DNA from: Capsicum annuum
Lineage: Eukaryota; Streptophyta; Magnoliopsida; Solanales; Solanaceae
Direction of reading: 5' to 3'
Length of the DNA stretch: 64,000 nucleotides
NCBI RefSeq assembly: GCF_002878395.1
Contig: NW_025825190.1
Location: 142,029-206,028, forward strand
Below the pieces are notes generated by a model that made no database searches, was not told where the DNA came from, and saw only the letters and a program-made list of their open reading frames with translations. This document shows, piece by piece, positions 36,395 to 48,744 of the stretch. How positions within the stretch are numbered: the first letter of the stretch is position 1; each line of letters begins with the position of its first letter. A program made the translations under genes and the position numbers.

Positions 36395-36941
36395 TGTTGG
36401 GTAAACCCGGAATAACAAAAAAGTATTTGTGCCAGAATAATAGGGAAAATAAATGAAAATACTGACACCAAGATTTTTACGTGGAAACCCTTCTAAATAA
36501 GGAAAAAAACACGAATCAAGAGGAGCAACTGATATTACTATAGTAAGGAATTTTTACATCGTAGTCACAAATATAATACTCAAAATGACTACCACAAACT
36601 CAAAAGAAATAACCCTCTTTTGACTCCCACCTTACTAAAAATATCGCTCACTCTAATTTTTCCTTCACAGACTATTTTTTATCACAGTCTGTGGAATACC
36701 TCACTGCTCCCTATATTATTTTTCCTTTCTGTTTTTGGTGTGTTAAAGTGAGCTGAAATTGCCTCTATTTATAGGCAAAAAAAAACATGCCCAATTGATG
36801 TAAGCAATGACATCAATGGGAAGTAATATTTCAAAGTATTTGAAATTTGCCAACTTGAAAATTTTGTTGCTGCAGCCAAAATGGAAAAATGGGATTCTAT
36901 GTTGTTGCAGACAAAGTGGAAAAAATGGAATCGACCCTACA
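36395..36941 (-). repeat. 3' LTR of element G
   Basis: A 547-bp LTR, TGTTGGGTAAACCCGG to GGACCCTACA on the plus strand. Shared words with element A (TTTTTACGTGGAAACCC, AGTAAGGAATTTTTACA, ACTCAAAAGAAATAACCCTC) show the two families are related. It lacks the 102-bp internal duplication of element A. Confidence 0.93.
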
Positions 36942-37189
36942 AATCTCCCCCTCAAATCTCATGCATCTGAAGGAGGTATCCTTGTTCTTCTCAGGGTGGG
37001 CTCATGCCGACAAGTTCTTTGCATAACTCGAACTTGTCTTTTGGCACCACCTTTGTCAGTATATCTTCGGAATTTTCACTCATGTAAATCTTTTTAACAT
37101 GGAACGATTCGTGCTCCACTTGTTCACGAATTCAATGGTATCTCACATCAATGTGTTTTGTTCATGCATGGTACATGGAGTTTTTACTC

Positions 37190-39812
37190 AAGTCTATTAC
37201 ACTCTGACATCACAATAGACAATGTACTCCATTTGTTGCAATCCAAGCTCTTGAAGGAATAGCTTGAGCCATATCATTTCCTTGCTAGCTTCAGTAGCCA
37301 CAATATACTCAGCTTCAGTTGAAGATAGCGCAATGCACTTTTGCAGCTTCGACTGCCATGATATAGCTCCCCCTGAAAATGTAAACAAAAATTCAGTAGT
37401 AGATTTTCTGTTATCAAAGTCACCTACCATATCAACATCTGTATAGATCTTCAAGATTGGATAATATCCTCCAAAACACAAACAGTCTCCCGAGGCTCCT
37501 CTTAGGTACCTCAATATCCATTTGACTGCTTCCCAGTGCTCCTTTCTTGAATTTTCAAGAAACCTGCTGACAACACCAACTACGTGAGTAATATCGGTCT
37601 GGTACACACTATTGCATACATTAAAATTCTGACAACTGAGGAGTATGGAACTTTAGCGATGCTCTTTTTTTTCTCCTTCATTATAGGACACATTTTCCTA
37701 CTCAATTTCATATGACCAGCAAGAGGTGTGTTAACAACCTTAGCATTCTTCATGTTGAAGTGTTCCAATACACGTTCAATGTACTTTTCTTGTGATAGGT
37801 AAAGTTTCCTTTCATCTCTGAGACGAGTAATCCTCATGCCCAAAATCTGCTTAGCATGACCTAAGTCTTTCATAGCAAAAAACTTGCATAACTGTTTCTT
37901 CAACTCATCAATTCTGGAAGTATTCTTGCCCACAATCAACATACCATCCACATACAGCAAGAGGATGATAAAATCACCACTAGAAAAATTTTGTGCAAAT
38001 ACACAGTGATCTAAGAAGTCTTCTTGTAGCCTTGTTCCCACATGACAGATTCAAACTTCTTATACCACTGTCATCTAGCTAAAAGCCATAGAGACTCTTC
38101 TTAAGTTTGGACACATAGTTTTCTTTACCTTTCATATTGAATCCCTAAGGTTGTTTCGTATAAATCTCCTCTTCGAGGTCACCATGAAGAAAAGTTTTCT
38201 TCACATCCATCTTCTCAATCTCTAAGTCAAGACTAGCATCCAAACCAACAACTGTACAAATAGAGGTTATTTTGACGACAGGAGAAAATATTTTGTCAAA
38301 ATCAATACCCTTTCTTTGACCAAATCCTTTGACAACTAATCTGGATTTGTATCTAGGCTTCAAGATGTGTTCTTCAAATTTTACTTTGAACACCCACTTA
38401 TTCTTCAAAGCTCTCATGCCCTTAGGCAATTTCACCAACTCATAAGTGTGGTTCTCATGTGGAGATTTCATCTCATCTTGCATGGCTTTAATCCATTGAT
38501 CCTTATGCTCATCTTCCATGGCCTCCTCATAACATTCAGGTTCTCCCGATTCAGTGAGTAACATATACTCATTAAGAGAATAACGAGAAGAAGGACTACG
38601 CTCTCTTGTAGACCTTCTCAGTGGAGCATTTGGCTCATCTATAGCTTCTTGAACTGCAGCATCATTAATAACAGCATCGTTGTCATTATCAACATCAACA
38701 TGTTGATTTTAAACATGATTCTGGGCGTCACCATGATTGTCTAGCCCAATATCATGTACACTTGTATGAGAAAATTGATCAAGAGTAACCACACCATCAG
38801 AACTTGAAGATTCTAACTTCTCCGCTTTGTCAATATCTTCAATGATTTGATTCTCCATGAAGACGATATCCTAACTTCTTACAAGATTCTTCTCAACTAG
38901 GTCATATAGCCTATAACCAAACTTATCAAGGCCATAACCAATGAAGATGCACTACCTTGTCTTGACATCTAACTTTGACCTCTCATCTTTAGGCACATGT
39001 ACAAAAGCTTTGCAACCAAATACTTTCAAATGGTCATAGAAAATATCTTTCCCATACCAAACTTCATTTGGTACATCACTTTGCAAAGAAAAAATAGGAG
39101 ATAGGTTAAAAACATGTGCAGCGGTCAATAAAGCTTTACCCCAAAAGGAGTTTGGCAACTTTACTTTAGAAAGTAAATATCGATCCTTTCTATCAAGGTC
39201 CTGTTCATCCTTTCTGCCAAACCATTAAGTTGAGGCATCTTAGGAGGAGTCTTCTGGTGTTTGATACCTTGTCACTTGCAGTATTCGTCAAATGGTTCAC
39301 AATATTCACCATCGTTATCAGTACAAATACACTTCAGTTTCTTCCCTGTTTCTTTTTCAACGGAAGCCTAAAACTGCTTAAAGACACCCAATACTTCCTT
39401 TTTCGTCTTCAAGACATAGACCCAAAGTTTCCTTGAGCAATAATCAGTAAAAGTGACAAAGTAAAGTGCATCACTTAAAGTCCTTTTCTTTATTGGACCA
39501 TATAAATCTGAATGCACCAGCTCAAGCAACTCTGTCTTTCTTGAAGGAGGATGAGACTTGAAAGAAACTCTATTTTGTTTTCCAGCCAAACAGTGCTCGT
39601 ATTTTTCTTATTTTGCACTTTCAAAATCTGAAAATAATTTTTTCTTGGCCAGAACATTAAGTCCTTCCTCGCTAATGTGGATAAGTTTCTTGTGCCATAA
39701 TATTGAAGAGCTAGCGATGTCAACTGTATTCATCATGTTAGCACAAGTAGAAGCCATAGTCCAGTATAGACCATAACGTTTGTCTCCACGAGCCATAACC
39801 AAAGAACCCTTA
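37190..39812 (-). pseudogene. Copia pol of element G: integrase, reverse transcriptase, RNase H
   Basis: Broken minus-strand pieces in Copia order. GAG-pre-integrase and integrase (39812-38952) include LWHKKLIHIS, HCLAGKQ, VHSDLYGP, CTDNDGEY and LAERMNRTL, with stops after KQF and after EYCK. Reverse transcriptase (38145-38564) has NKWVFKVK and KMDVKKTFLHGDL. The next piece (37580-38041) reads YVDGMLI where active enzymes have YVDD, so a catalytic Asp is lost. RNase H (37197-37607) has AISWQSKLQ and SSTEAEYI. The nearest family known to me is the TNT1-94-like Tork group. Confidence 0.9.
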
Positions 39813-39817
39813 ATGAG

Positions 39818-42116
39818 TGTCATGACCCAAACCTAGGCCCTAGCCGTGACGAGCATCCCAAACCATGAAGGCCCGAGAGCCCTTCTAAGTTGTAATCATA
39901 TACACAATTCATATACAAAAAGGAAATGCAAAAATACAAAATAATACGGAATCATGATCAATATCACAATTCAATTGAACAACCTGGAATGGACTCTATA
40001 AACCTCTAACAACGTCTAACATCAATCTGTGAAATCTCTAACAACTGAAAATGACATTTGTCTGAAATCTGGGACAAGGCCCCCAGTCGGGACATGAATC
40101 AAAAATGAAATAACAATAATAATTTCTAATACAGGCCTTCCGAAGTAAGGGAGGCTCACCAGTTGCAAATTTCTGACAAGTCAATCTACTACTTAACGGG
40201 ACCCCAAGATGATATCTCAGAATCCTGAAATATAGGGGGGTCAATACAGATGTACTGGTATGCAGAGCAATCCAATATAATGTATTTTTATATAACATAA
40301 GTGAGAGCAATTTATAAACAGCTTTATATATGATATATGAAAAACACATGGGCATATTTAAAAGACTTTGAACAATTCTTTGAAATCATAAATCATTCTT
40401 TGTCTTACTTCTGAGCTAGATGGTACACCCTATAGTTTTATAATCTCACGGGCTATATGGAATCCGTACTTGACTCGACGTCTAAGCCCCCAATCCAAGT
40501 TTGTCACAAGATTGGGGTGTCAGCAAGGGGGAACACGCAAAATCGCAAAGCATGGTGTCATAATCCCCAATCAAATCATCATGTCATGGTAGTGCACAAG
40601 ATCACAAATCAGGATACCTAAACATAGTCCCAATTTGGGACGACATGAATCAAGGTACACAAGATCACTAAGCATGGTACCATAACCCCGTGTCGGCAAA
40701 TCACGGTTTCTAGCATAGATCCTTTCAACTCGTACTTTCTTCGGGTAACCATCTAACTCTCTTTAAGCCCATTTTTAACCTTTTATAAATATGCATCTTT
40801 CAAAGTTCAAAATCTGAAAGTCTGAGTAAAAATCTGATTTCTATTCAATTCTGTGTCTGTCATGGCATTGTCTGATTTGGTATCGTCATACCAAGACTTG
40901 CAGTCATGTTTCTGAGCCATAAAATATCATATCACAGTTTTCTCTTTCAAAACATAAGTTTAGAACACCATACTTCAAACAGTTCAAAAAGATTCATTCT
41001 TCCAAAACATTTATCAAATTAGGCAAAGATCATTTTTTTCAATCATTTCAACAAATATGTGGTGGTCATGTATCCTTGGCAAACCATGCAATTCATTCAT
41101 TATAGATATATTCAACATTTATCAACATGTAAAAAAACTCTCTCATCAATTTAAAGATCAATCTTAAATCTTTCAACAATAGTCAATAACATTGATACCA
41201 TGCTTCTAAATAATATTCTAAAATCAAGAGGCATTACAACATGAGAGGGAGCGTAAACAGTCATGCTCTCAATTTAATTAATAACTTTAAACACATACAT
41301 ACATATATAAGTTTACAAATCAATTTGGGAAAAAGGCCTCAAGACCAAATCAATATCATCAAAAGCTTTAAAAGCATGAATCTAATTATAAATCCAAAAC
41401 CCTTTTTGTAAATTCAAGATTTCTAAAACCTTTAACAATGATTAAGGAGAATTTACTATGCTCATGTAGATTTAGAAAAAACTCCACATACCTTTGATTT
41501 TGTAGTTAGAAGAATGGAATCTGAATCTTAATTAGTTTCTTGGATATCATGAACTTAGAGACTTGAATTCTTGATCTTGAATATTGGAGCTTAGGGTTTT
41601 GGTTGAGAGGAATTTTGATGAATATCAGGATAAAATGATTTTAAGAGGCTTAAATATTGTGTTTAGAAGGATTGGGGTTGAGGTAAAAGACTAAAATACC
41701 CCTAAAGAAACAAAAAAAAAGTCGCAGCAGTCCCTTAGTTGACAGACTAACATGCTGAAGTAAATTGGGTATAACTTTTTACTTCGATGTTAGATTTGGA
41801 CGAAATCAGTTGCGTTGGAAAGAAAACTCAAACAAATTTCATTTGATATATAGCAGGCCAACCAGTTCATTATATAACAGAATTTATAGTCAATGAAATT
41901 GACCCAAGTTGAAGTATCTACTAAAACTAAATCGATAGAATTATTTTCAACTCGTCTTAGAGTTAGGGGATTCTTGTGATCTCAATTCACATTAAAAGTT
42001 ATTCACAACCTATATGATTTCTCATCACACATTTATTAACAAAGAATCAATGAGTTCGGGTCTATACGCATAGGAACAATGGTTTAAACTTTAGCCCAAA
42101 TGTGCGAGGTGTTACA
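39818..42116 (-). mobile_element. Solo LTR E nested in element G
   Basis: A 2299-bp LTR in reverse orientation. The minus strand runs from TGTAACACCTCGCAC to GGTCATGACA. It is flanked by the perfect 5-bp duplication ATGAG (39813-39817 and 42117-42121). It resembles the LTRs of element B along its length. It splits the protease to integrase part of element G between GGKWKL and KGSLVMARG. Without any internal domain it is a solo LTR. Confidence 0.93.
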
Positions 42117-42121
42117 ATGAG

Positions 42122-42529
42122 TTTCCATTTTCCACCACCATTGGTAATAACATATCCCTCATTATATAGAACGCCAACAGAAATAAAGTGTAAGCAAACA
42201 TCGGGTGTATGTTTTACATTATTTAAAACTAGTTTAGATCCAGTACTAGTTTTCAAATAAATTGTACTAATACCAACCGCCTTAGAAACAGTCTCATTGC
42301 CCATACTCAAAGTTCCAAAGTCACCTGGAGTATAAGATAAGAAAAAATATTTCCTTGATGTCACATGAGATGCGGCATCAGAATCCACAACCCAGCTTGA
42401 CTCATCACAAGCAACATTTATTAGATTTTCATCAAGGATAGTAACAAGATCTTCGGTGGTAATGGTAGCTACGCAATTTTCATTGTCGTCTTCTTTCTTT
42501 TTCTTCTTGTATCTTTTCTCCTTCTTCAA
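42122..42529 (-). pseudogene. Copia protease of element G
   Basis: The minus-strand piece has WVVDSDAASHVTSR, where the aspartic protease active site should read D-S-G; the Gly is replaced by Asp. The following stretch (YTPGDFGTLSMGN, LNNVKHTPDV) is typical of TNT1-94-like elements. It is cut off by solo LTR E at 42116. Confidence 0.88.
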
Positions 42530-42539
42530 CTTTCGGCAA

Positions 42540-43238
42540 AATTTCTTTGTGTACCCTTTTAACCCATAATGATAGCACTCTATATCTTTAAATTTTTCAC
42601 TAAATTTGCTTCTATGGTGTTCATTATTTTGAGCACAATGATTCTTGATTCCCCCCTAGCGCTAGTCACTAGGACATTAGACGAAGAGGAACCTTGAGAC
42701 TTTCGTTTCATCTCTTCATTATGAACACTACTCTTGGTAAAATCCATAGAGATCATGCTATCGGGAGCAGAATTTGATAAAGAAGTTCTAAATGTTTCCC
42801 ACGAGTCTGATAGGGAACCAAGTAGAAGCAAGCCTTGAATTTCTTCATCAAAGTTAATGTCCATAGCAAATAGCTGGTTCATAATCCCCTGAAAGTTATT
42901 CAAGTGATCTGTCATCAGAGAACCATCATGGTATTTTAACCCCAACATTTGTTTTATCAAGAACATCTTATTATTTTCAGTCTTTCGAGCATACAAACTT
43001 TCAAGATGCTCCCATAGGGATCGAGCATGTGTCTTCCCCAGAAATATGGTTCAACACATTATCGTCAACCCACTGCCTAATAAAACTGCAAACCTGTCTA
43101 TGCAACAGGTTCCACTCTTTGTTGGTTTTATTTTCAGGCTTTATAGTGTTAAAGACTACAGAAAAAATTCTTAACATAGAGCAAATCTTCCATTTTCTCC
43201 TTCCAAATGGCATAATTAATGCCATTTAAGGTAACCAT
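42540..43238 (-). pseudogene. Copia gag of element G, frameshifted
   Basis: The gag start on the minus strand is probably the ATG at 43236-43238 ([13 protein letters not shown]). Frameshifts near 43170 and 43000 split it into pieces at 43001-43225 and 42580-42996. The second piece has NNKMFLIKQMLGLK and LLLLGSLSDSW, typical of the UBN2 gag domain. A CCHC knuckle would lie beyond 42580; only part of it is readable. Confidence 0.85.
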
Positions 43239-43287
43239 TCTACTTGTGTTGGCTTCTATTGTTTATCAAAAAATACAGATATTACAA

Positions 43288-43306
43288 ACCGTGGCTCTCA
43301 TACAGG
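43288..43306 (-). other. Degenerate primer binding site of element G
   Basis: The minus strand just inside the 5' LTR reads CTGTATGAGAGCCACGG, a decayed form of the TGGTATCAGAGCCA initiator-tRNA site. It supports the minus orientation. Confidence 0.75.
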
Positions 43307-43308
43307 TT

Positions 43309-43855
43309 TGTTGGGTAAACCCGGAATAACAACAAAAGTATTTGTGGCAGAATAATAGAAAAAATAAATGAAAATAATGACACCAAGATTTTTACGTGGA
43401 AACCCTTCTAAATAAGGAAAAAAACACGAACCAAGAGGAGCAACTAATATTACTATAGTAAAGAATTTTTACACCATAGTCACAAATATAATACTCAAAA
43501 TGACTACCACAAACTCAAAAGAAATAACCTTCTTTTGACTCCCACCTTACTAAAAATATGGCTTACTCTAATTTTTCCTTCACTGACTATTTTTTATCAC
43601 AATCTGTGGAATACCTTACAGCTCTCTATATTATTTTTCCTCTTTGTTTTTGGTGTGTTGAAGTGAGCTGAAATTGCCTCTATGTATAGGCAAAAAAAAC
43701 CTGCCCAATTGATGTAAGTGATGACATCAATGGGAAGTAATATTTCAAAGTGTTTGAAATCTGCCAACTTGAAAATTTTGTTGTTGCAGCCAAAGTGGAA
43801 AATTGGGATTCAATGTTGTTGCAGCCAAAGTGGAAAAAATGGGATGGACCCTACA
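43309..43855 (-). repeat. 5' LTR of element G
   Basis: A 547-bp LTR whose plus-strand end CCCTACA is followed by the TSD CATAT and then the resumed CNL-2 frame. An open frame upstream of CNL-2 part two (from 43718) runs through this LTR by chance and should not be read as a gene start. Confidence 0.93.
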
Positions 43856-43860
43856 CATAT

Positions 43861-46489
43861 TGATTCCATCATGAAGCTGTGGATGAAAATCCGGGACAGT
43901 TACAACAAAGTCGAAGAGTGTATGGATGACTTAGAACAAAGCAAAGGTTTTTTGGCAAAAACCGAAATTAAACTAGGACTAGCATTACAGAAACGAGGAG
44001 TAGGACAAATTGATTCCATGATGAATGACTGGACGACGAAGCAGAGCAGGCACACCAAAAGCAAAGATGTAGAAGCACAAAATTTGACTCTTTCTAGCAC
44101 ATTTCGATGTTCCTTGGAGCATGAGAATATGATGGTTGGCCACGAAAATGAATTCGAGATGATGCAGGACCAACTCACTAGAGGTACCGATGATCTAGAA
44201 GTTGTCTCAATTGTTGGGATGGGGGGCATTGGTAAGACAACTTTGTCTAACAAAATTTACAATGACCCGTTTGTTTTGTCTTGTTTTGACATTTGTGCAA
44301 AAGTCACTATCTCACAAGTTTATTGTGCGAGAAATGTACTCCTATGCCTTCTTTCTTCCATATGTGGAAAAACTGATCAAACTTATGAGGAGCAAGATGA
44401 TTGGCAACTAGCAGACCAATTGCAAAAGCTTCTAAAAGGCCCAAGGTACTTGATTGTCATTGATGACATATGGGCTAAAGATGCGTGGGATGATATAAAA
44501 CTGTGTTTCCCAGATTGTAATTGTAGAAGCCGAATTCTCGTGACTACTCGGAATATGGAGGTGGCTGAATATGCTAGCTCAGGTAAGCCACCTTATCAGA
44601 TGCGCCTTTTGAATTCTGATGAAAGCTGATGTTTACTATACGGAAAGGTCTTTGTGAAAGACTGTTTCTCCCCTGAATTTGAACAACTTGGTAAACAAAT
44701 TGCATTCAAATGAGGAGGATCGCCCCTAGCAATTGTTGTGATTGCTGGGCTTCTCTCCAAAATTGGCAAAGCATGGACTGAATGGCAAATTATTGCCGAG
44801 AACATAGGCTCAGTAGTAAACACAGCTCTTGAAACCCAATGCATGAAAGTTTTGGCTTTGAGTTACCATCACTTGCCACATCATCTAAGAGCGTGCTTTC
44901 TATATTTTGCAATCTTCCTAGAGGATAAATTGATTTTTGTCAATTCACTTGTGAAATTATGGGCAGTAGAGGGTTTTCTGAAGGTAGACGAGATGAAAAG
45001 TATGGAAGAAGTGGCTAAAAAATGTCTAAAAGATCTTGTGGATAGAAGTTTAATTTTCATCCACAAGGAGAGTAATTTTGATGGAAAGATTAAAGCTTGT
45101 GGAATGCATGATGTGATTCGTGAACTCTGCTTGAGAGAAGCTCGGATCATGAATTTTGTGAATGTTGTTGAAAGAAAGAATGATCAAAATCCAAGTGAGA
45201 AAACCATGCATTTTTTCTCGAAGGATTGAGGCCGTATCAGTAATGAGCAAAAGTTGTCTAGATGTCCCAATAATGAGGCTCACTCTATTTTGCTTTTCAA
45301 AAGAAAGCGAAGATTCATGTCAGAGTTGTTGCATTTCAAGCTAGTAAGAGTACTAGATCTTGCTTTAATGAGATGTTTTAGTGAGATACTTGATTTAATT
45401 CACTTAAGATACCTAGCTTTAAGTCTTTCTCCCGGCCTGCAGCGCCATCTAGGAGAAGATATTTCCTCATCAATAGACATTCCTTCATCAATATCTAGAC
45501 TATGTTATCTGCAAGTTTTTATACTTAAGCTGTCACGTCACAAGGTCCGGCGTCATCCTTTCGTATTACCGTCAGAAATTTTGACGATGCAGCAGTTGAG
45601 GCGGCTCAGCTTGGACTGGAATTACTTGCAGTATCATGAGCCAACAGAGGAAAGTCTGGTTCTGAAAAATTTACAATTTCTGTCGGGATGGAATCCTCTG
45701 TATTGTACTGGATCTGTCTTTAGACTATTTCCCAATTTAAGGAAACTGCAAATACGTGGCATCCGAGAAGATTTTCTTCGTCGCAAGGACCTCTATGATT
45801 TTCGCTTCTTAGATCAGCTGGAGGAATTGAAATTTTGTCTCTCTAATCCAAATTTTTCTTGCTTTCTGGAAAGCTTTACAACTTATGGTGCTACTCCACA
45901 AGATATTACGTGGTTTACGAGGAGAAAACAACCAGAAATGATGTTTCTGGAGAGACCATCTCAGCTCCTTCCTCGTCCAGGTGCTTTTCCATTTATTCCC
46001 CTTCGTCCTGCTCGTCCTTTGCCACCTTTGCTCCTATCTCCTCCAGATGCCTTTCCACAAAACCTTAAGTTTTTAGCTTTTAGTGGGACTTCTTTGTGGT
46101 GGAAGAATTTGAGCATTGTTGGTAAATTGCCAAAACTCGAGTCCCTTAAACTTGCACATGATGCCTACATAGGCTACGAATGGGAAGTATTTGAGGAAGG
46201 TTTTCCTTGCTTAAAGTTCTTGCAACTGAAAGATTTAGGCATTTGGTATTGGAGAGCCAGTTGTGATCATGTTCCATGTCTTGAACGACTATCTCTTGAT
46301 CGTTGCCGGCATTTGGTTTCGATCCCTCAAGATTTTGCAGATATAACCACACTTGCCCTGATTAATATAAGCTACTATTCAGAATCTGTTGAGAATTCCG
46401 CCAAGCAGATTCAACGGGACATTCAAGAAAACTATGGAAGTTCTATTGAAGTCCATCTGTCAAGCTTTGTAAGACATCTTCGTCTTTGA
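43861..46489 (+). pseudogene. CNL-2, 3' part: rest of CC, NB-ARC and LRR, with three TGA stops
   Basis: It continues CNL-2 in the same frame to a stop ending at 46489; both parts together are 2937 nt (979 codons) with no frameshift. Three in-frame TGA codons interrupt it: 44627-44629 (codon 359, Trp in CNL-1), 44711-44713 (codon 387, Cys in CNL-1) and 45227-45229 (codon 559, inside the linker to the LRR). NB-ARC motifs in order: P-loop GMGGIGKTT (residues 222-230), kinase-2 LIVIDDIW, RNBS-B ILVTTRN, a GLPL motif changed to GSPL, RNBS-D CFLYFAIF and MHD (518-520). The LRR part ends in IPQDFADITTL and a QIQRDIQENYGSS stretch. The first 50 codons duplicate an IDS-M-W motif of the CC domain. Intact relatives are cytoplasmic immune receptors; this copy could make only a truncated CC-NB protein, and the Copia insertion removes even that. 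Confidence 0.94.
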
Positions 46490-47190
46490 TGTACTTCTTA
46501 TTATTGTTGCATGTGGTTGTGCTTCCAAATTATATATGCTAAGGCTAAGGCTTGTGTGGTCACGAATATATGAGTTGACTTAACAATAACACGTTTTCAG
46601 TTTGATTAGAGGATATTGTACAGAATATACAATTTTAGAGCTATCAACGAAATCAATTATGCATGATAATCATTTGTGTGATTTGAATAGTTTTTGTAAT
46701 ACAAACTAGATATCCTAAATTATGTTTTTAGAAGAAGTTAAAGGATCAAAAACATACCTAAAGTATCCCCATTTTTTTGAGTTTCATAGCTGAACTATTG
46801 GTTGTTGACTTTTCCTACTTGGATTATCACCAAATGTTCATGAGCAGGTATGTCGAGTAAGATATTAAGTTTTGTGCTCTATAAATTTTTATACCATGTA
46901 AAGTTGACCTAGAACAACATATACTCTTCATAGCAAGCTCGATACCGAAAAGTGTAAAAATTCTTTACATACGTCATTCTATATAATTTAGATCTGTAAA
47001 ATATTGTGTAAGTTCTTATACGTACATGCTCTTTTTTGCTATAATTTTCTTTCCTAATCAATAGATCTAACATTTCATTTTCCATCCTTTGTGACTCTTT
47101 CATATTTATTTATTTTTTTGCGCAGAAAGAGGTGATGAACTTAAGGGTAGGATGTCCACATCACACCCCTTAAAGTGTGGCCCTTCTCCG
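46490..47190 (+). other. Downstream flank of CNL-2
   Basis: AT-rich non-coding DNA. I see no gene, repeat or RNA. The last five bases, CTCCG, are the probable left TSD of the TRIM-like element. Confidence 0.6.
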
Positions 47191-47474
47191 TATTAGGGTA
47201 TAATTTTACTTTAATTGTCTTACTAAGTTTAAGTTTTACTTTTCTTGAAAGAAAAATAAAAGTAATATCATAATTACTTTTACTTTTTCTGAAAGAAAAA
47301 TATAAAAAATTTTCATATTTGGCGTATAAATATAAGATATCTTCTCATACCATAACACAATAGCATCCACAATGTAGTCATTGAAGAGTTTTGTTTAGGG
47401 AGAGATTTCTCCCAATAGATTTTGTGCTTTTCAATATTAGTTTTTAATATGTGGGTCGTTTGACGAAATATATT
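47191..47474 (+). repeat. 5' LTR of TRIM element H, first piece
   Basis: It aligns with the 3' LTR from its start to about 58997. The strongest shared stretch is AGAGATTTCTCCCAATAGAT near 47401, matched near 58921. It stops exactly where CACTATAACAAA begins. Confidence 0.88.
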
Positions 47475-48080
47475 CACTATAACAAAAGTGATATTTAGCT
47501 ACAAAATTATTAAGTACTACAAAAAATTCATCACTAATTATTCATTTTTTGTGACAAAAATTAGATTTCATCTTTAAATACATGAGCAATATACTTTAGT
47601 GACGAAACATACAATTTCATAGCAACATTTTGTCTACTAAAATTGCCCACCAAAAAATAATTTGGCGCCATTTATTAAGAATTATTAGTGACGAATTTTA
47701 ATTTATCAATGATACATTATTTTGTCACTAATAATGTTTCTAGTTTGTGACAAATTATTATTTGTCTTAAATTAGTTATAATTTTGAACACGAAAAAAAT
47801 TTGTCACAAAAAATAAGCTATTGCAATAGCGACGAATTAAAATTTGTCATTAAATGTGATAAACTTCTACCATAATAGTTTATATTTAATTGTGACATTA
47901 ATTTTTTTTACTAATAATATAACCAATTAGTGACAGTCATTTTATTGTCTCTAATCAACCTGTGACTTAGTGACAGTAAATTGTTGTCAGAAAATATATA
48001 GAATTTAAACAGAGACAATTTAAATTTGTAGTCGAATAATTTGACTATTTGCTGTGAATTTTTTTGTAGCTAAATATTGA
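47475..48080. repeat. Left subterminal repeat region of the CACTA-like element
   Basis: Repeated words include TAGTGACGAA, TTTGTCACTA and GTGACAAA in alternating orientation, matching those at 57490-58021. Confidence 0.8.
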
Positions 48081-48744
48081 ACTGATAAATATTTTTTCAA
48101 GCACTTTCTATAGATAAAAATACGACGAAACTATAGAATGATATGATAACACCGAACTATATCTTACAAAAATTCAAATAACAAATGAAAACATTTAATT
48201 AAACCTAATGTGAGTAGGACTTGTAACATCATAGAGAGCAATTATACGGAGATAAAGTTAACGTGTAATCCTATATTTTAAAAAATTTTAAAGCATTTTT
48301 TGAATCTTTGATTAACTATTTTCCACCATTAAATATAAACTTAATTGTGGAGATTTATTTGTGGAGATCATAATAATAATATCATTATAAGATCATTTTA
48401 TCTTGTTTATTTTAACTCACACTATACAACTTTTTTGTGTCGATTTTACTGTAGTGGTTGTGATAACCTCCACAAAATGCATTAAATTGTGGATATTTGT
48501 CAATGCGGCTACAATCTTGGCGATTAATTGTCTCCACAATATAAGAGATTAAAATTAGATCAAAACCGACAGACACCTTTGATTTATTAATTAAAATCGT
48601 CAAACTCAGTAACATCAAAAATTAGCAGGTCAATTTAAGAAAACCAACATTAAGGCCGAGTGGTGTCCGTCAATTTTTATAAAATCGATGAAGTCCCTTG
48701 ATCGTTAGAATATAAAAAAAATATATAGCTACTTCAATTCAAAC
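48081..48744. other. AT-rich interior of the CACTA-like element
   Basis: No coding region or named repeat found. A TGTGGAGAT word and relatives recur between 48345 and 48535. Confidence 0.5.

Larger units (their letters stand above)
36395..43855 (-). mobile_element. Copia element G (Tork/TNT1-94-like) inside CNL-2
   Basis: A 7461-bp insertion antisense to CNL-2 with the perfect 5-bp duplication CATAT (36390-36394 and 43856-43860). Both LTRs are exactly 547 bp (36395-36941 and 43309-43855) and differ at about 35 positions by eye, near 6 percent. On the minus strand: degenerate primer binding site (43288-43306), gag, protease, integrase, reverse transcriptase, RNase H and polypurine tract (36942-36953). 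A solo LTR of 2.3 kb interrupts it. Without that nested piece the element is about 5.2 kb. Many stops, frameshifts and lost catalytic residues show it is dead. Confidence 0.95.

Noticed and set aside
43718..43860. Extended N-terminus of an apparent 303-codon NB-ARC protein starting at 43718
   Set aside because: The first 47 codons are read through the 5' LTR of Copia element G; the true gene frame starts at 36087 and enters at 43861.
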